Source of the DNA: Prostheceraeus crozeri
Lineage: Eukaryota > Platyhelminthes > Polycladida > Euryleptidae
DNA: 64,000 nucleotides
Direction of reading: 5' to 3'
NCBI GenBank assembly: GCA_907163375.1
Contig: CAJQUW010001810.1
Coordinates: 310,001 to 374,000, forward strand
Numbering within the stretch: the stretch's first letter is position 1; each line of letters opens with the position of its first letter. The position numbers and the translations under genes are program-made. The notes beneath the pieces were generated by a model. That model was not told the DNA's origin. It saw only the letters and a program-made list of their open reading frames with translations, and searched no databases. Below are positions 52,370-61,018 of the stretch, in pieces.

Positions 52370-52403
52370 ACGGGCCAAGCCCTAGAACCTTCGGTTCGTA
52401 CAT
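52370..52403. repeat. GC-rich palindromic mini-repeat in polymerase frame (RTEGSRAWP type)
   Basis: Near-identical to the copy 130 bp away (GGGCCAAGCCC core); read in frame as VRTEGSRAWPV. Confidence 0.85.
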
Positions 52404-52797
52404 GTTCATCTTCACTATTAAAAACTTTTTTATATTCCGAATGTGAATAATCATCAAACATTTTTTTAACTTTTATATCAGTAGGTAATGCTTCTAGATA
52501 GTTTTTATAACTATTTAATTTTAATATATTTCCTTCATCAACTCGATCTACATTTTGTAAATGCAATTTACTATTTAAATGAGATTGATAACTTCTTTTT
52601 GTTTGCAATTTTTTTTTACATAAGACACAATAAAACTTGGTATTTTCCACTTTTTTTATTTTTTAAAGAAAAAAATTGTGTTTTAATTTTAGATATAAAC
52701 ATTCTAATATCAAGGACTTGAGTGTTATTTTATATTATTATATATTACACGTTCTTAAGTTATTTTTATTTTCTTTATCATATTAAGTTTTATCATA

Positions 52798-53631
52798 TTA
52801 AGTTTTATCATATAACGTTTTATCAAAAGATAATTTAAATTTATTTTCACTAACTATTGATTCTTCATCATCATCATCATCAATTGATTCTTCATCATCA
52901 TCATAAATTGATTCTTCAACATCATAAATTACACTTTTTGGTATAGGATGCCATTCCCTGATAGGATACCATTCTCTTATTGGTATGTCTAACTCTAAAT
53001 TACATTTTTTATCTGATAATAATATAATAGAGAAAAATATTGGTCTTTGATCTCTTTTGGAAAATTTAATAACACCACCATAATCTGAATAACTTTTAGT
53101 TTTTATTAAAGATGATAAAATTTTAAATTGATTAGATGTAAATCCTAATTTAAATTTTGTAGACCCGACACATAGTTGTCTAACAATATCTTCAACTATA
53201 CCATCATTATTATTTTCAATTGTAAGAAAATGAAATTTAGATAAATTTTGATTATATGTAGTATTAATATCATGTACATCAGTGTGTGATATAAATTTTT
53301 CTTCACTTAAATTTTTATAATTACTAATATTTTTATAATCTTTTTTACCATTTACACCATTTTCAGATGTTTCGGAATCATCATCTATATTATCATCATT
53401 TATATTATTATCATCATTATTATTATAAGATTCTTTAAGATCGGGCAAAGCCCTAGAACCTTCGGTTCGTTTATTATGATTATGATTATGGTCATTGTTA
53501 ATAGTATAAGGTGTTGTCCACATATAAATTTTCTCTTGTTGAGCTAAACCATTGATGTAAGATTTTAACAAATTGATATTTAAGTTTGAATATAATCCTA
53601 TATACGTATCATCATCATATCTTTGCGGCAT
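52798..53631 (-). CDS. uncharacterised Asn/Asp-rich protein, 277 aa
   Basis: The N-terminus (MPQRYDDDTYIGLYSNLN) is followed by a low-complexity Asn/Asp/His stretch, a structured middle (SKFHFLTIEN, VGSTKFKLGFTSNQFKIL, VIKFSKRDQRPIFFSI) and an acidic repeat tail built of YDDDEESID-like units. An in-frame mini-repeat inserts KRTEGSRALP. I recognise no family. It lies head-to-tail between the polymerase and the next small gene on the same strand. Early or regulatory function is a guess from position. Confidence 0.55.
   Translation of the reverse strand: MPQRYDDDTYIGLYSNLNINLLKSYINGLAQQEKIYMWTTPYTINNDHNHNHNKRTEGSRALPDLKESYNNNDDNNINDDNIDDDSETSENGVNGKKDYKNISNYKNLSEEKFISHTDVHDINTTYNQNLSKFHFLTIENNNDGIVEDIVRQLCVGSTKFKLGFTSNQFKILSSLIKTKSYSDYGGVIKFSKRDQRPIFFSIILLSDKKCNLELDIPIREWYPIREWHPIPKSVIYDVEESIYDDDEESIDDDDDEESIVSENKFKLSFDKTLYDKT
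53441..53470. repeat. GC-rich palindromic mini-repeat in the Asn/Asp-rich gene (RTEGSRALP type)
   Basis: TCGGGCAAAGCCCTAGAACC, then TTCGGTTCGT; read in frame as KRTEGSRALPD. Shows that the mini-repeat family is not confined to the polymerase gene. Confidence 0.85.
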
Positions 53632-53750
53632 TTCTAATATTTCTTGTTTATAAATTGTATCTCTATAATAAACTTGACATAATAAGTCTTCATTATGTTA
53701 TTTACTCTCTATGTGAATATTATATTGATTATGGTCATCAACAAATAATC

Positions 53751-54188
53751 TTATTTTTTCTTTGAAAAAGATTTTAATTTTTTAACTAATTCTTTAATAT
53801 TATTATAATTAATAATTTTTGTTTCTATCCAATCAGTATTACTAATTGGTAATACTGCTCTAATAAAACCATAAACATTATTATGACCTATTATAACCAT
53901 ATTTTCTTTATTTAATTCAACATAAGCTACATCATTATATTTACTAACAATATCCATAAATTTTATAAATGGATCACCTGGGAAAATAGAATAATTGGTT
54001 TCTATAGAAGGTAAACCTTTTGTTTGTTCTTTAAATATTTCAGCTTGTAATTCAAATAAAATATTAACATCTATACATGGATTATTATCATTATCAAAAC
54101 ATTTATTTTCAAATCCCGTTGATCTCGTCGAATAAGAAGAACAGGATGATGCGGGCGAATATAATTTTTTAAAATTTGCTTTATCCAT
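53751..54188 (-). CDS. uncharacterised protein, 145 aa
   Basis: A Ser/Tyr-rich opening (LYSPASSCSSYSTRSTG) leads to an alternating helix/strand body (VNILFELQAEIFKEQ, VAYVELNKENMVIIGHN) and a basic coil end (IKELVKKLKSFSKKK). No family is recognised. It starts just downstream of an AT-rich promoter-like block of repeated TTTTTATTAGAAAAAA units (54,190 to 54,350), which separates it from the divergent fibre-like gene. Confidence 0.5.
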   Translation of the reverse strand: MDKANFKKLYSPASSCSSYSTRSTGFENKCFDNDNNPCIDVNILFELQAEIFKEQTKGLPSIETNYSIFPGDPFIKFMDIVSKYNDVAYVELNKENMVIIGHNNVYGFIRAVLPISNTDWIETKIINYNNIKELVKKLKSFSKKK

Positions 54189-54189
54189 T

Positions 54190-54350
54190 TTTTTATTTTT
54201 ATTAGAAAAAAATTTTTATTTTTTATTTTTATTAGAAAAAATTTTATTTTTTTATTTTTATTAGAAAAAATTTTATTTATTTATTTTTATTAGAAAAATT
54301 TTTATTTTTTTTCTCATTATATAAAAAATTTTATTTTTTTATTGTTAAAA
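54190..54350. repeat. AT-rich short tandem repeat at divergent gene starts
   Basis: About five imperfect copies of a TTTTTATTTTTATTAGAAAA unit (about 30 bp). It lies between the divergent starts of the 145-aa and fibre-like genes and probably holds both promoters. Confidence 0.75.
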
Positions 54351-54428
54351 AATGATGCTACCAAACTTGGTGGAGGTGCATATATCCCGAATAATCGTGA
54401 AATAGAAATAGAGATAGAAAATTATATC

Positions 54429-55238
54429 ATGAAAACTGGAGACGTTTTATCTGGTCCATTGCATCTTTCTATTCTTCCGCAACAAAATACAGAGTTAACA
54501 AATAAACAATATGTTGATACACAAATCAATGACTTAAAAAAAATATATATAAACGATGTTATGGTTCCACTGATGAATGAATTAAAGTTGCTTAAACTTA
54601 ATGACAAATCATTAAACGAAAAATTATTAAAACTTGATAAAAAGGATAGAGAGCTAGAAGCAGATATAGCAAAACTTTTTAAAAAGATTTCTGAACAATT
54701 AAAAATTTTAATATTACTTTCTATAAAGTTAAAATCTGCAGTCATTAAAAATAAATATCAGATACAACTATTAAAAGAACAATTAGAAGATGAAATAGAA
54801 AATCTACCTGAAAGAATTTAAAAAAAATTAAAGCAGTTACAAACTACATTCCAAAAAAGTGTTGATGAATTGAGTTCTAAAATTACTCAACAAATGAAAA
54901 AGATGAATAGAATAATAAATGAAGTAAACTCACTTAATCAAAAAGTTGATAAAATGAAAACTCTTAAAATCAATTTAGAAAATGAATTAAAGAAAAATTT
55001 ACAAGAAAACTCAAAAGAAAATAAATAACAGTTAGATTCTGTTAAAAGACAACTAGATGTTCTTAAAATTAAGTTAAATGCTCTTAAAACGGCGTTGAAG
55101 ATGAATCAGGAGAAAATGCAAGTTAATAGAAAAGAAATTAAAGTACATCACACGCTACTTGACGCAATAGATAAAGTGCAACAGACAATTAATAAAGTTA
55201 TCTCGAAGTTGTTGTTCATTCACAAACGTAAATCTTGA
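54429..55238 (+). pseudogene. fibre-like protein with phage tail-fibre motif and long coiled coil (fossil)
   Basis: The opening MKTGDVLSGPLHLSILPQQ followed by ELTNKQYVDTQI matches the G-D-x-L-x-G-P-L-x-L / P / NKxYVD motif of phage tail-fibre and spike proteins, where it precedes a trimeric coil. Here it is followed by a Leu/Lys/Glu coiled coil along the whole remaining locus (LLKLDKKDRELEADIAKLF and further). It would make a trimeric vertex fibre, as the penton partner does in adenoviruses. That role is inferred. The locus looks broken, with about two breaks. Confidence 0.6.
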
Positions 55239-55310
55239 TCATAAACGTAAATCTTAGCGTAAATATTAACGTAAATATTTTTTCCCAAAAGTCAAATTTA
55301 TTCCTAAAAA

Positions 55311-55877
55311 ATGCCTATAATTTATAAACACAATCTTAAACATTTTGCTTCAAATCAAAGAATTGCTCATGAACCACGTATGAATCCTGTTTATCATTAT
55401 GATAATAGAGAAACAGTCGGAACACAAAAGTTCCTAGGCACCGCAGGTGCCGTTCACACGGAAGGAGCTGGCATCTTTTCTGGTATTGGAAGTATCGTTA
55501 ACTTAATTAAAAATAATAAAGATTTGATTACATCTGCTGCAAAAGGAGCAGCTGTTATAGGTAGTACAGCTAGTGCAATATCAAATGCTGTTAAGTCTCA
55601 AAACGAATTAAAACAACTAGAAGCTATTCGTAAACTTAGGAATGATTCTGAAGAACTAAAAAATTTAAAAAAACTTTCAGAGGAAACAAAAAACAAAATT
55701 GCTAACATAGCTGCGGGGGAAACCTTGAGGAGCGGAGCTCCGTCTGATAGTAAACATAAGAAGAAATCAGGCGTAGCCATAAAACGTTCAATTGAAGAAA
55801 TAAGAGGTAATGGTGTTAACAGCAACCTTCGGTCTAACCAGCAAAGCTGTAGCGGAGCTGGTCTAGCAAAATTCTAA
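55311..55877 (+). CDS. minor virion protein with protease-type site, 188 aa
   Basis: The N-terminus is basic/aromatic (IYKHNLKHFASNQR) with NPVYHYDNRETVGTQKF. Then VHTEGAGIFSGIGSIVNLI combines a G-x-G adenain-like cleavage site with an amphipathic helix, and AAKGAAVIGSTASAISNAV is a small-residue helix. A coil and a basic tail follow. This recalls pVI-like lytic or core proteins. It directly precedes the capsid gene. Two GC-rich mini-repeats (55,711 and 55,823) form parts of its C-terminal frame (LRSGAPS; LRSNQQSCSGAG). Confidence 0.55.
   Translation: MPIIYKHNLKHFASNQRIAHEPRMNPVYHYDNRETVGTQKFLGTAGAVHTEGAGIFSGIGSIVNLIKNNKDLITSAAKGAAVIGSTASAISNAVKSQNELKQLEAIRKLRNDSEELKNLKKLSEETKNKIANIAAGETLRSGAPSDSKHKKKSGVAIKRSIEEIRGNGVNSNLRSNQQSCSGAGLAKF
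55711..55866. repeat. two GC-rich palindromic mini-repeats near the end of the minor virion gene
   Basis: CTTGAGGAGCGGAGCTCCG (55,724) and ACCTTCGGTCTAACCAGC ... AGCGGAGCTGG (55,825 to 55,861) are GC-rich, self-complementary inserts in otherwise AT-rich sequence. Their cores differ from the GGGCGAAGCCC type but share the AGCGGAGCT and ACCTTCGGT parts. Confidence 0.65.
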
Positions 55878-55988
55878 AATATATTTTTTAGTAAAATTTT
55901 TTAGCAAAATTTTTTCAGTAAAATTATTTTAGCAAAATTTTTTCTGTGTTTGAAAAAAAAACAAAAAGTCAAATTATTTTTCATAAAA

Positions 55989-57324
55989 ATGTCTTCGCTT
56001 ATCGAAAATAAATTTGAATTAGATAAACCACCAGGTGTTAGTTATAATCAAAAAAAGAATGACTATATAAGAATTGCTATGAATCCCGGATCTTCCAGTA
56101 GAGTAAATACTGGAGGTGATTTAATTTTTGAAGTTGATAATCAGCAGAGTTATTTATATTTATCTGATTCATTTTTACACTGTGAATATTCTTTATATAT
56201 TGATGCCAATTTTACAACACCATTACCAGATACCGATAATATTGCACTAGAGAATAATTTTTTTCCAAGATTTTTTACACAAATGCGTTTAGATGTTGCA
56301 ACTCAAAATATAGAAACAATAAGTGATTCTCCAGGTGTGATTGATACAATGCTTAGATTTGTAACAATTGGTGAAAATAATATAAAGTATGAAATCGAAG
56401 GATGGTTTCCTGATACTAATGATGGTATAATTATACATGATTTAACTTACGCTGGAACAGACGCAGCAGGAATTGCGAAAGATGTAGAACAAATTGCAAA
56501 ACATTTAAATAAAACAAACAATAGTGCATATAAAGAAAGACGTGAGTTTAACAAGAAAAGTAAACAGACAGTAAATTGGTCATTGTCTCCATTATTCGGA
56601 TATTTAGATTATGATAAAATATCATATCAATTAAAATTTAAGTTAATAATTCATCGTACAGCAAATAATGAATTAATCTTTTATGGTAAAACTGGAAAAA
56701 AAAGCATATTTAAAAATTGATAGACTTGAATGGTGGATTAAGCATATTACTCCTAGTTTAGAGGTTGAAACAGCTATTGCAAAAAGATTAAATACTAACA
56801 AACCAATTCCAGTAAATTTCTAAAGCGTACTGCTAGTTCAGTAACTTTTTCCGAACAAAGATTTAACTGGCATTTTACTAGAACTGCGAATACTCCAAGA
56901 TATTTATTACTAACTTTTCAAAGAAATAATTCTCCAAGTTTTGATAAGAACAACAATCTTTTTCATATTAATACAATTCGAAGTTTACAAGTTTCATTAC
57001 ATCAAACCCGATATCCAATTGATCCATTAAGATTCGATGATACCAATAATCAATTTATAGAAGGATACGATTCTTATCGAAATCTTTGTATAGAATTTGG
57101 AGTTGAACCACAATTAACTCCTGGAGATTGGAGACATTTATATCCTGTTTTCTGTTTCGATTTTAAGTGCACAATCTGAAGATATTATCAAGACTGGTTG
57201 TGATGTAACAATTGATATTGAAAAAAAAGATTCCACAACTTCATTGATGGCTTATGGTTTATTGCTAGAAGATGTAAAATATTCTATTGAAATTCTTAAT
57301 GGAAAGATGGCTAGGATCGGCTGA
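55989..57324 (+). pseudogene. MCP: major capsid protein, double jelly-roll type (fossil)
   Basis: The opening MSSLIENKFELDKPPGVSY, the strands YIRIAMNPGSSSR and DLIFEVDNQQSYLYLSDSF, and a late block (FCIEFG-like: LCIEFGVEPQLTPGDW, then CDVTIDIEKKD) match the large capsid protein family of cnidarian/mollusc-style Polintons, a different branch from the 425-aa capsid protein of element 1. Capsid trimers would form the shell. The locus looks broken, with two or three breaks. A GC-rich mini-repeat (57,315 to 57,350) overlaps its end. Confidence 0.7.
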
Positions 57325-57350
57325 AGCCTCGAGGAGCTTCGCTCCGATAA
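57315..57350. repeat. GC-rich palindromic mini-repeat after the capsid gene
   Basis: ATCGGCTGAAGCCTCGAGGA followed by GCTTCGCTCCGAT; overlaps the capsid gene end and could serve as a transcript-end hairpin. Confidence 0.65.
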
Positions 57351-57455
57351 GTTAATTAAATTCTTAGATTAAATTTTTTTTAGTAATTAGTAATAAAATT
57401 TTTTCATAACTAGAATAGAGTAAAAATTTTTGATAACTTAAATTTTTTATTAAAA

Positions 57456-57938
57456 ATGTCGCAAGCGAAAAGTAATAATAATAAAACTGTTGAATTAAAA
57501 TTACGTAATATTGTTGACAAAAATACCCCTAAAACTATTACGATTAACAAAAAAAAGTATTACATAAGTAAACCAATGATAGAGAATATTCAATTACAAG
57601 AAGAAAAGAATGGCGGGATTCTCCCATTAATTCCACTAATAATAGGAGGCATAGCAGCTGCAGGAAGTGTTGCAGGTGGGACAGCTGGTATTGTCCAAGC
57701 AGTAAATAAAAATAAATCAGAGAAAGCAGCATTAGAAGAACAAAAACGTCATAATAGAGAGTTAGAGAAAGTTGCTAGGGGTGACGGAATAGTAGATAAT
57801 TTTATTAGTAAATTAAAATTAGTTGATGAAGGAAAACGAGTTCTTAAGAATATTCTCCACAATGTTGATGATTTAATTGAAATTAAAGAAACTAAAGATG
57901 GTTCTGGAATATATCTAAGTCCTAGTATGATTCGGTAA
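57456..57938 (+). CDS. minor virion protein with Gly-rich hydrophobic segment, 160 aa
   Basis: The start (MSQAKSNNNKTVELKLRNI) is preceded by an AT-rich leader. The middle has KNGGILPLIPLIIGGIAAAG, where KNGG-I is a plausible adenain-type G-G cut site before a hydrophobic, membrane-active helix (GSVAGGTAGIVQAVNK). A charged coil (KAALEEQKRHNRELEKVAR) and KLKLVDEGKRVLKNILHNV follow. Pre-protein VI-like membrane lysis is a reasonable inference. A GC-rich mini-repeat (57,941 to 57,990) follows directly on its stop. Confidence 0.55.
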   Translation: MSQAKSNNNKTVELKLRNIVDKNTPKTITINKKKYYISKPMIENIQLQEEKNGGILPLIPLIIGGIAAAGSVAGGTAGIVQAVNKNKSEKAALEEQKRHNRELEKVARGDGIVDNFISKLKLVDEGKRVLKNILHNVDDLIEIKETKDGSGIYLSPSMIR

Positions 57939-57940
57939 TA

Positions 57941-57990
57941 ACCTCAGGACTTTGGGTCCGATCGGCTAAAGCCTCTGAACAAGGTTCGAT
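57941..57990. repeat. GC-rich palindromic mini-repeat between genes
   Basis: ACCTCAGGACTTTGGGTCCG, then ATCGGCTAAAGCCTCTGAAC; shares ATCGGCT-AAGCCTC with the copy at 57,315. Confidence 0.65.
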
Positions 57991-58019
57991 TAGGTAAAAC
58001 ATTTATTTTATCTTTTAAA

Positions 58020-59309
58020 ATGAATTCTACAAATTCCGAAAATTTATTTAAATTAAAAATTGCTAATTTAGATTTATTGAATTATCTATTAAACAAAAAT
58101 AAAAACTCAAATTGTCAGAATATTGGAGGTGACATACAAAAAGCATTAGAAAACTTTCCTGGATTTATTTGGAGTAAATATTCGAAAGAAAAACATCTTC
58201 CTGGTCATTCATATACCGGTCCAGGAACTCGATTAGATATAAGACTAGATGAGAATAATAATCCGAAACCAGGTGAAGAACCAATAAATAGAGTAGATGC
58301 CGCAGCTTACAGGCATGATTTAGCTTATCGAAATCATGACCTAAGTTCTCGACATGCAGCTGATAAGAAGATGATTCAAGAATTAGATAGTATTCAGAAT
58401 CCTTCCTTTAGAGAAAAAATTGAAAGAATGTTTGTTAAGAAAGCTTTACAAGCTAAAATATTATTCGGTCAGGGTTTAAATGAAGCGACATCAAAGCTGT
58501 CTGAGAGCAACGCTCGAACCTACGCGTCTGAAATTCATAAAGAATATAGAAAGCCTAAATATTTATTGAAAGTAAAAGTATTTAATAAAGATGTTATTTG
58601 GAGTGCTGATTTTATTCATATGCCGAATGATTCTGATTATAAATACGCATTGACCGTTATAGATTTATATACACGATACGCTTGGGTAAAGCCTTTAAAA
58701 AACAAAAGTGGTCTATCAGTTAAATATGCGTTTGAAGAAATCTTTAAAGAAAGTAAGAGAAAGCCAAAAAAATTGTTTGTTGATAAAGGGTCGGAATTTT
58801 ATAACCGAAACGTTCAGCCACTATTTGAAACTGTTTATTCAACTGAAAATGCAGGGAAGGCCGTAGTGATAGAAAGATTCAATAGATCATTGAAAAATAA
58901 AATTTTGAAAAAATTTACTGAGCGAGGAAATCAGAAATGGTTGAAGATATTACCAGGAGTTGTAGAAGAGTACAATAATAAAGTTCATTCTGGTATTGAA
59001 GAAACTCCAAAGAATGCTTCTGACGACCCAGATTTAATACGAAAGAAAATATTCGAGAATAATTATTCGAATGAGAGTAATCCGAATTTACAGTAACTTA
59101 AGCCGAAATTTAAGATTGGAGATAGAGTTAGAATATTTAAGTATAAGAATAAATTCGAAAAAGGCTTTGTTGGCTATTGGACGAAAGAGATATTTGAAGT
59201 TTGTAAAATAAATCAAACTTATCCGATTACTTACGAAATCAAAGATTTAGATGATGAAGATATCAGAGGCCGATTTTATCAAAATGAATTACAACGAACT
59301 GATTTTTAA
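58020..59309 (+). pseudogene. INT: phospholipase A2-like domain fused to integrase (fossil)
   Basis: The N-terminal 150 residues hold GGDIQKALENFPGFIW, then YTGPGTRLDIRLDENN, then INRVDAAAYRHDLAYRNHD. This is the parvovirus VP1-type PLA2 signature: a G-P-G calcium loop and an HDxxY catalytic motif. After a linker the integrase core follows: WSADFIHMPNDSDYKYALTV, LFVDKGSEFYNRN and VVIERFNRSLKN (D, D, E). The C-terminal part is SH3-like, with no chromodomain seen. PLA2 would open endosomal membranes during entry; integrase inserts DNA. The fusion lies in one frame. The locus looks broken, with about one break. Confidence 0.82.
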
Positions 59310-59356
59310 TTATCACTATTATTGGAACTAACGTTTCGGGAATGAAATTCCCTTAT

Positions 59357-59388
59357 TAGGCGTAGCCATAGAACCTACGGTTCGTTCA
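59357..59388. repeat. GC-rich palindromic mini-repeat at convergent gene ends
   Basis: GGCGTAGCCATAGAACCTAC, then GGTTCGTTC. It resembles the polymerase copies (GGGCGAAGCCCTAGAACC) and lies at the junction of integrase and protease. Confidence 0.7.
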
Positions 59389-59802
59389 ATTCTAACATAA
59401 TATCAAGAAATGGTACTCCTTTTTGTAATTTAAATAAAACATAAAGACATAATTGACCACAGTAAGTAGTTCCTGGTTTTTGAATTTGAAATGTATTATA
59501 AATTCCATTCCCAAGTAATTCTTTTACTTCTTTTGTAGGTGGAAGACCATAAGAGTCAAAACAATAATTATCTCCGTTTTTATTAAAGATACCTGCTGAC
59601 CAATTTACTCCTTTTTCATCTGATGTGTGAAGATTTGTTATGAAATTTATAGTTATTGTTGGCTTATTTTTGATCAATTGTAATTCGTCTCTCATTAGAA
59701 CATGAAAATTCTTTATTCATAATTGATTTGCAATTTTCTTTAGATCAAAATTTGTAGTTGTTTGCGTTCCATATAATTTTAAAAACTTATTTATGTTGTT
59801 CA
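59375..59802 (-). pseudogene. PRO: adenain-like cysteine protease (fossil)
   Basis: The minus strand encodes VNWSAGIFNKNGDNYCFDSY, then GLPPTKEVKELLG and KPGTTYCGQLCLYVLF. These are the Asp/Ser block (CFDSYGLPP) and the Cys block (YCGQLC) of Polinton proteases. It would cleave virion proteins such as those with KNGG and EGAG sites in this element. It is the last gene before the right terminal repeat. The locus looks broken, with about one break. Confidence 0.75.
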
Positions 59803-59856
59803 TTTTATAATAAAAAAAATTCTTAAGGGACCCCTAGAAGTTATAAGGTAGGGGGT

Positions 59857-60508
59857 AGTAGAACTACGTTCATATGATATTGAAGGATATATTCTTGCGG
59901 TTTCTTCCACTTTAAAGAAATATTATTAGACACATAATTTTAGTTATCTCATATTTTAAAAACCTGAAAAATGGATAAAATTCATGAATTTGAAATTCTC
60001 AACTTTTATGATTTTCGGTGTCCTGGAACGGTCATGATTTTCAAAGTAAAAAATAATCTTAATCACAAATTTAAGATTCTTAACTTTTATGATTTTCGGT
60101 GTCCTGGAACGGTCATGACTTAAGCGAGAAAATTGTAATTCTCAAATTTTGAGATTCTTAACTTTTCTGATTTTTTCGGTGTCCTGGAACGGTCATGATT
60201 TTGGGAGTAAAAATTGTAATTCTCAATTTTTGATATTTTGAAAAATTTGAAAAATTGGGTATTTTTAAAAACGCCTAAATTTATGAATTTAGGTCTTCAT
60301 AACCTGAAAAAGGGATCAAATTCATGAATTTATGTCGTTTTTCAAAATACCATTTTTTGAAAAAATGGTACTTTTTGAATGGACTAAATTCATGTATTTA
60401 GGTCTTAAAAACCTGAAAAGGGGTCTAAATTCATGAATTTATGTCGTTTTTAAAGATACTATTTTTTTGAATTTTATGGTGTCCTGGAACGGTCTTTTGC
60501 CCATTACT
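59857..60508 (-). repeat. right terminal inverted repeat of Polinton 2
   Basis: Reverse complement of 44,099 to 44,688. It is about 60 bp longer because the 75-bp CCGTTCCAGGACACC unit occurs three times here against two at the left. The copy of the first gene's opening codons is preserved in it. Confidence 0.9.
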
Positions 60509-60514
60509 AGGGAG
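60509..60514. repeat. target-site duplication, right copy (AGGGAG)
   Basis: Partner of TGGGAG at 44,093; five of six bases agree. Confidence 0.7.
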
Positions 60515-61018
60515 AAGTTTGTAAAGCGTTTGAATTTTTGAATCCGTCGAATCAGATTATTCACCATCTTCCATAAAAGCCGGTGCCACATCCCTTTTGA
60601 AGCTATTTCCGTCAGTTCTTTAGATCCAGAGACTGATTTGGGGCAATTCGCTCATGAATTTAATGTGGAGCTGAAAAAGTTGTCGTCAATGCGATCACTG
60701 CATGCATGAGTTGCTGAAGGAATCACATTGTTGTCTTCGATGCTTGGAGCTGCTGCAGCGATTTCACTGTTTCTAACATTACCAGTAACAGCTGCTAGTG
60801 CAGAACATTCCTTCTTAAAATTGAAGATAATTATGAACTACTCACGCCCATCGGTGTCTCAAAGTCGATTAGATGGCTTGCCCCTGCTAGCCATCGAGAA
60901 CAAGGAGACTCAAAGCACTGCTTGGGATGTTGTCATTAACATGTTTGCGTCCAAAAATGCCTCTCGGAGTGACAGATTTAATTTATGTAGTTTATCGTAC
61001 TCCTTGAACATGGTCTGA
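60515..61018 (+). pseudogene. hAT-family transposase relic, part right of Polinton 2
   Basis: The second half (60,728 to 61,018) encodes LFLTLPVTAASAEHSFLKLK, then SRPSVSQSRLDGLPLLAIE and VINMFASKNAS. This is the C-terminal hAT dimerisation region, in which LPVT-A-SAERSFSKLK and MSQ-RL-GLA-L-IE are the landmarks. Upstream in this half the frame carries stops (for example a TGA at about 60,541), so the gene was dead or has decayed since. It continues the relic whose other half ends at 44,098, and its orientation agrees. Confidence 0.75.

Larger units (their letters stand above)
48100..52650 (-). pseudogene. POLB: protein-primed family B DNA polymerase (fossil)
   Basis: Palm and exonuclease blocks are recognisable: YCDFEAYNV (exonuclease I), FYNGSKYDFH (II), YLQIDVLILADLF (III), LYHDFNSLYSS (motif A), NNAFYGKTLENV (motif B) and FTDTDSVFLE (motif C). 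A C2H2-like finger (FYCVLCKKKLQTKRSYQSH) opens the N-terminus, and an endonuclease-VII-like Cys/His patch (CYYCGKEF, KVKDHDHLNG) is present. It is smaller in the palm than the polymerase of element 1 and only distantly similar. The locus looks broken, with two or three breaks. Four GC-rich palindromic mini-repeats lie within its frames. Confidence 0.9.
44099..60508. mobile_element. Polinton/Maverick element 2, full length 16.4 kb, broken
   Basis: Both ends are visible as inverted repeats of about 0.6 kb starting AGTAATGGGC (Polinton termini begin AG), with a 6-bp target duplication. The gene set is membrane protein, coiled-coil protein, penton-like protein, ATPase, polymerase, fibre-like protein, major capsid protein, minor proteins, PLA2/integrase and protease. 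It is far more AT-rich than element 1, and its capsid and integrase types differ, so it belongs to another lineage. It looks broken, with about ten breaks spread across the genes. The inverted repeats still match closely, so its age is moderate. It is inserted into a hAT relic. Confidence 0.92.
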
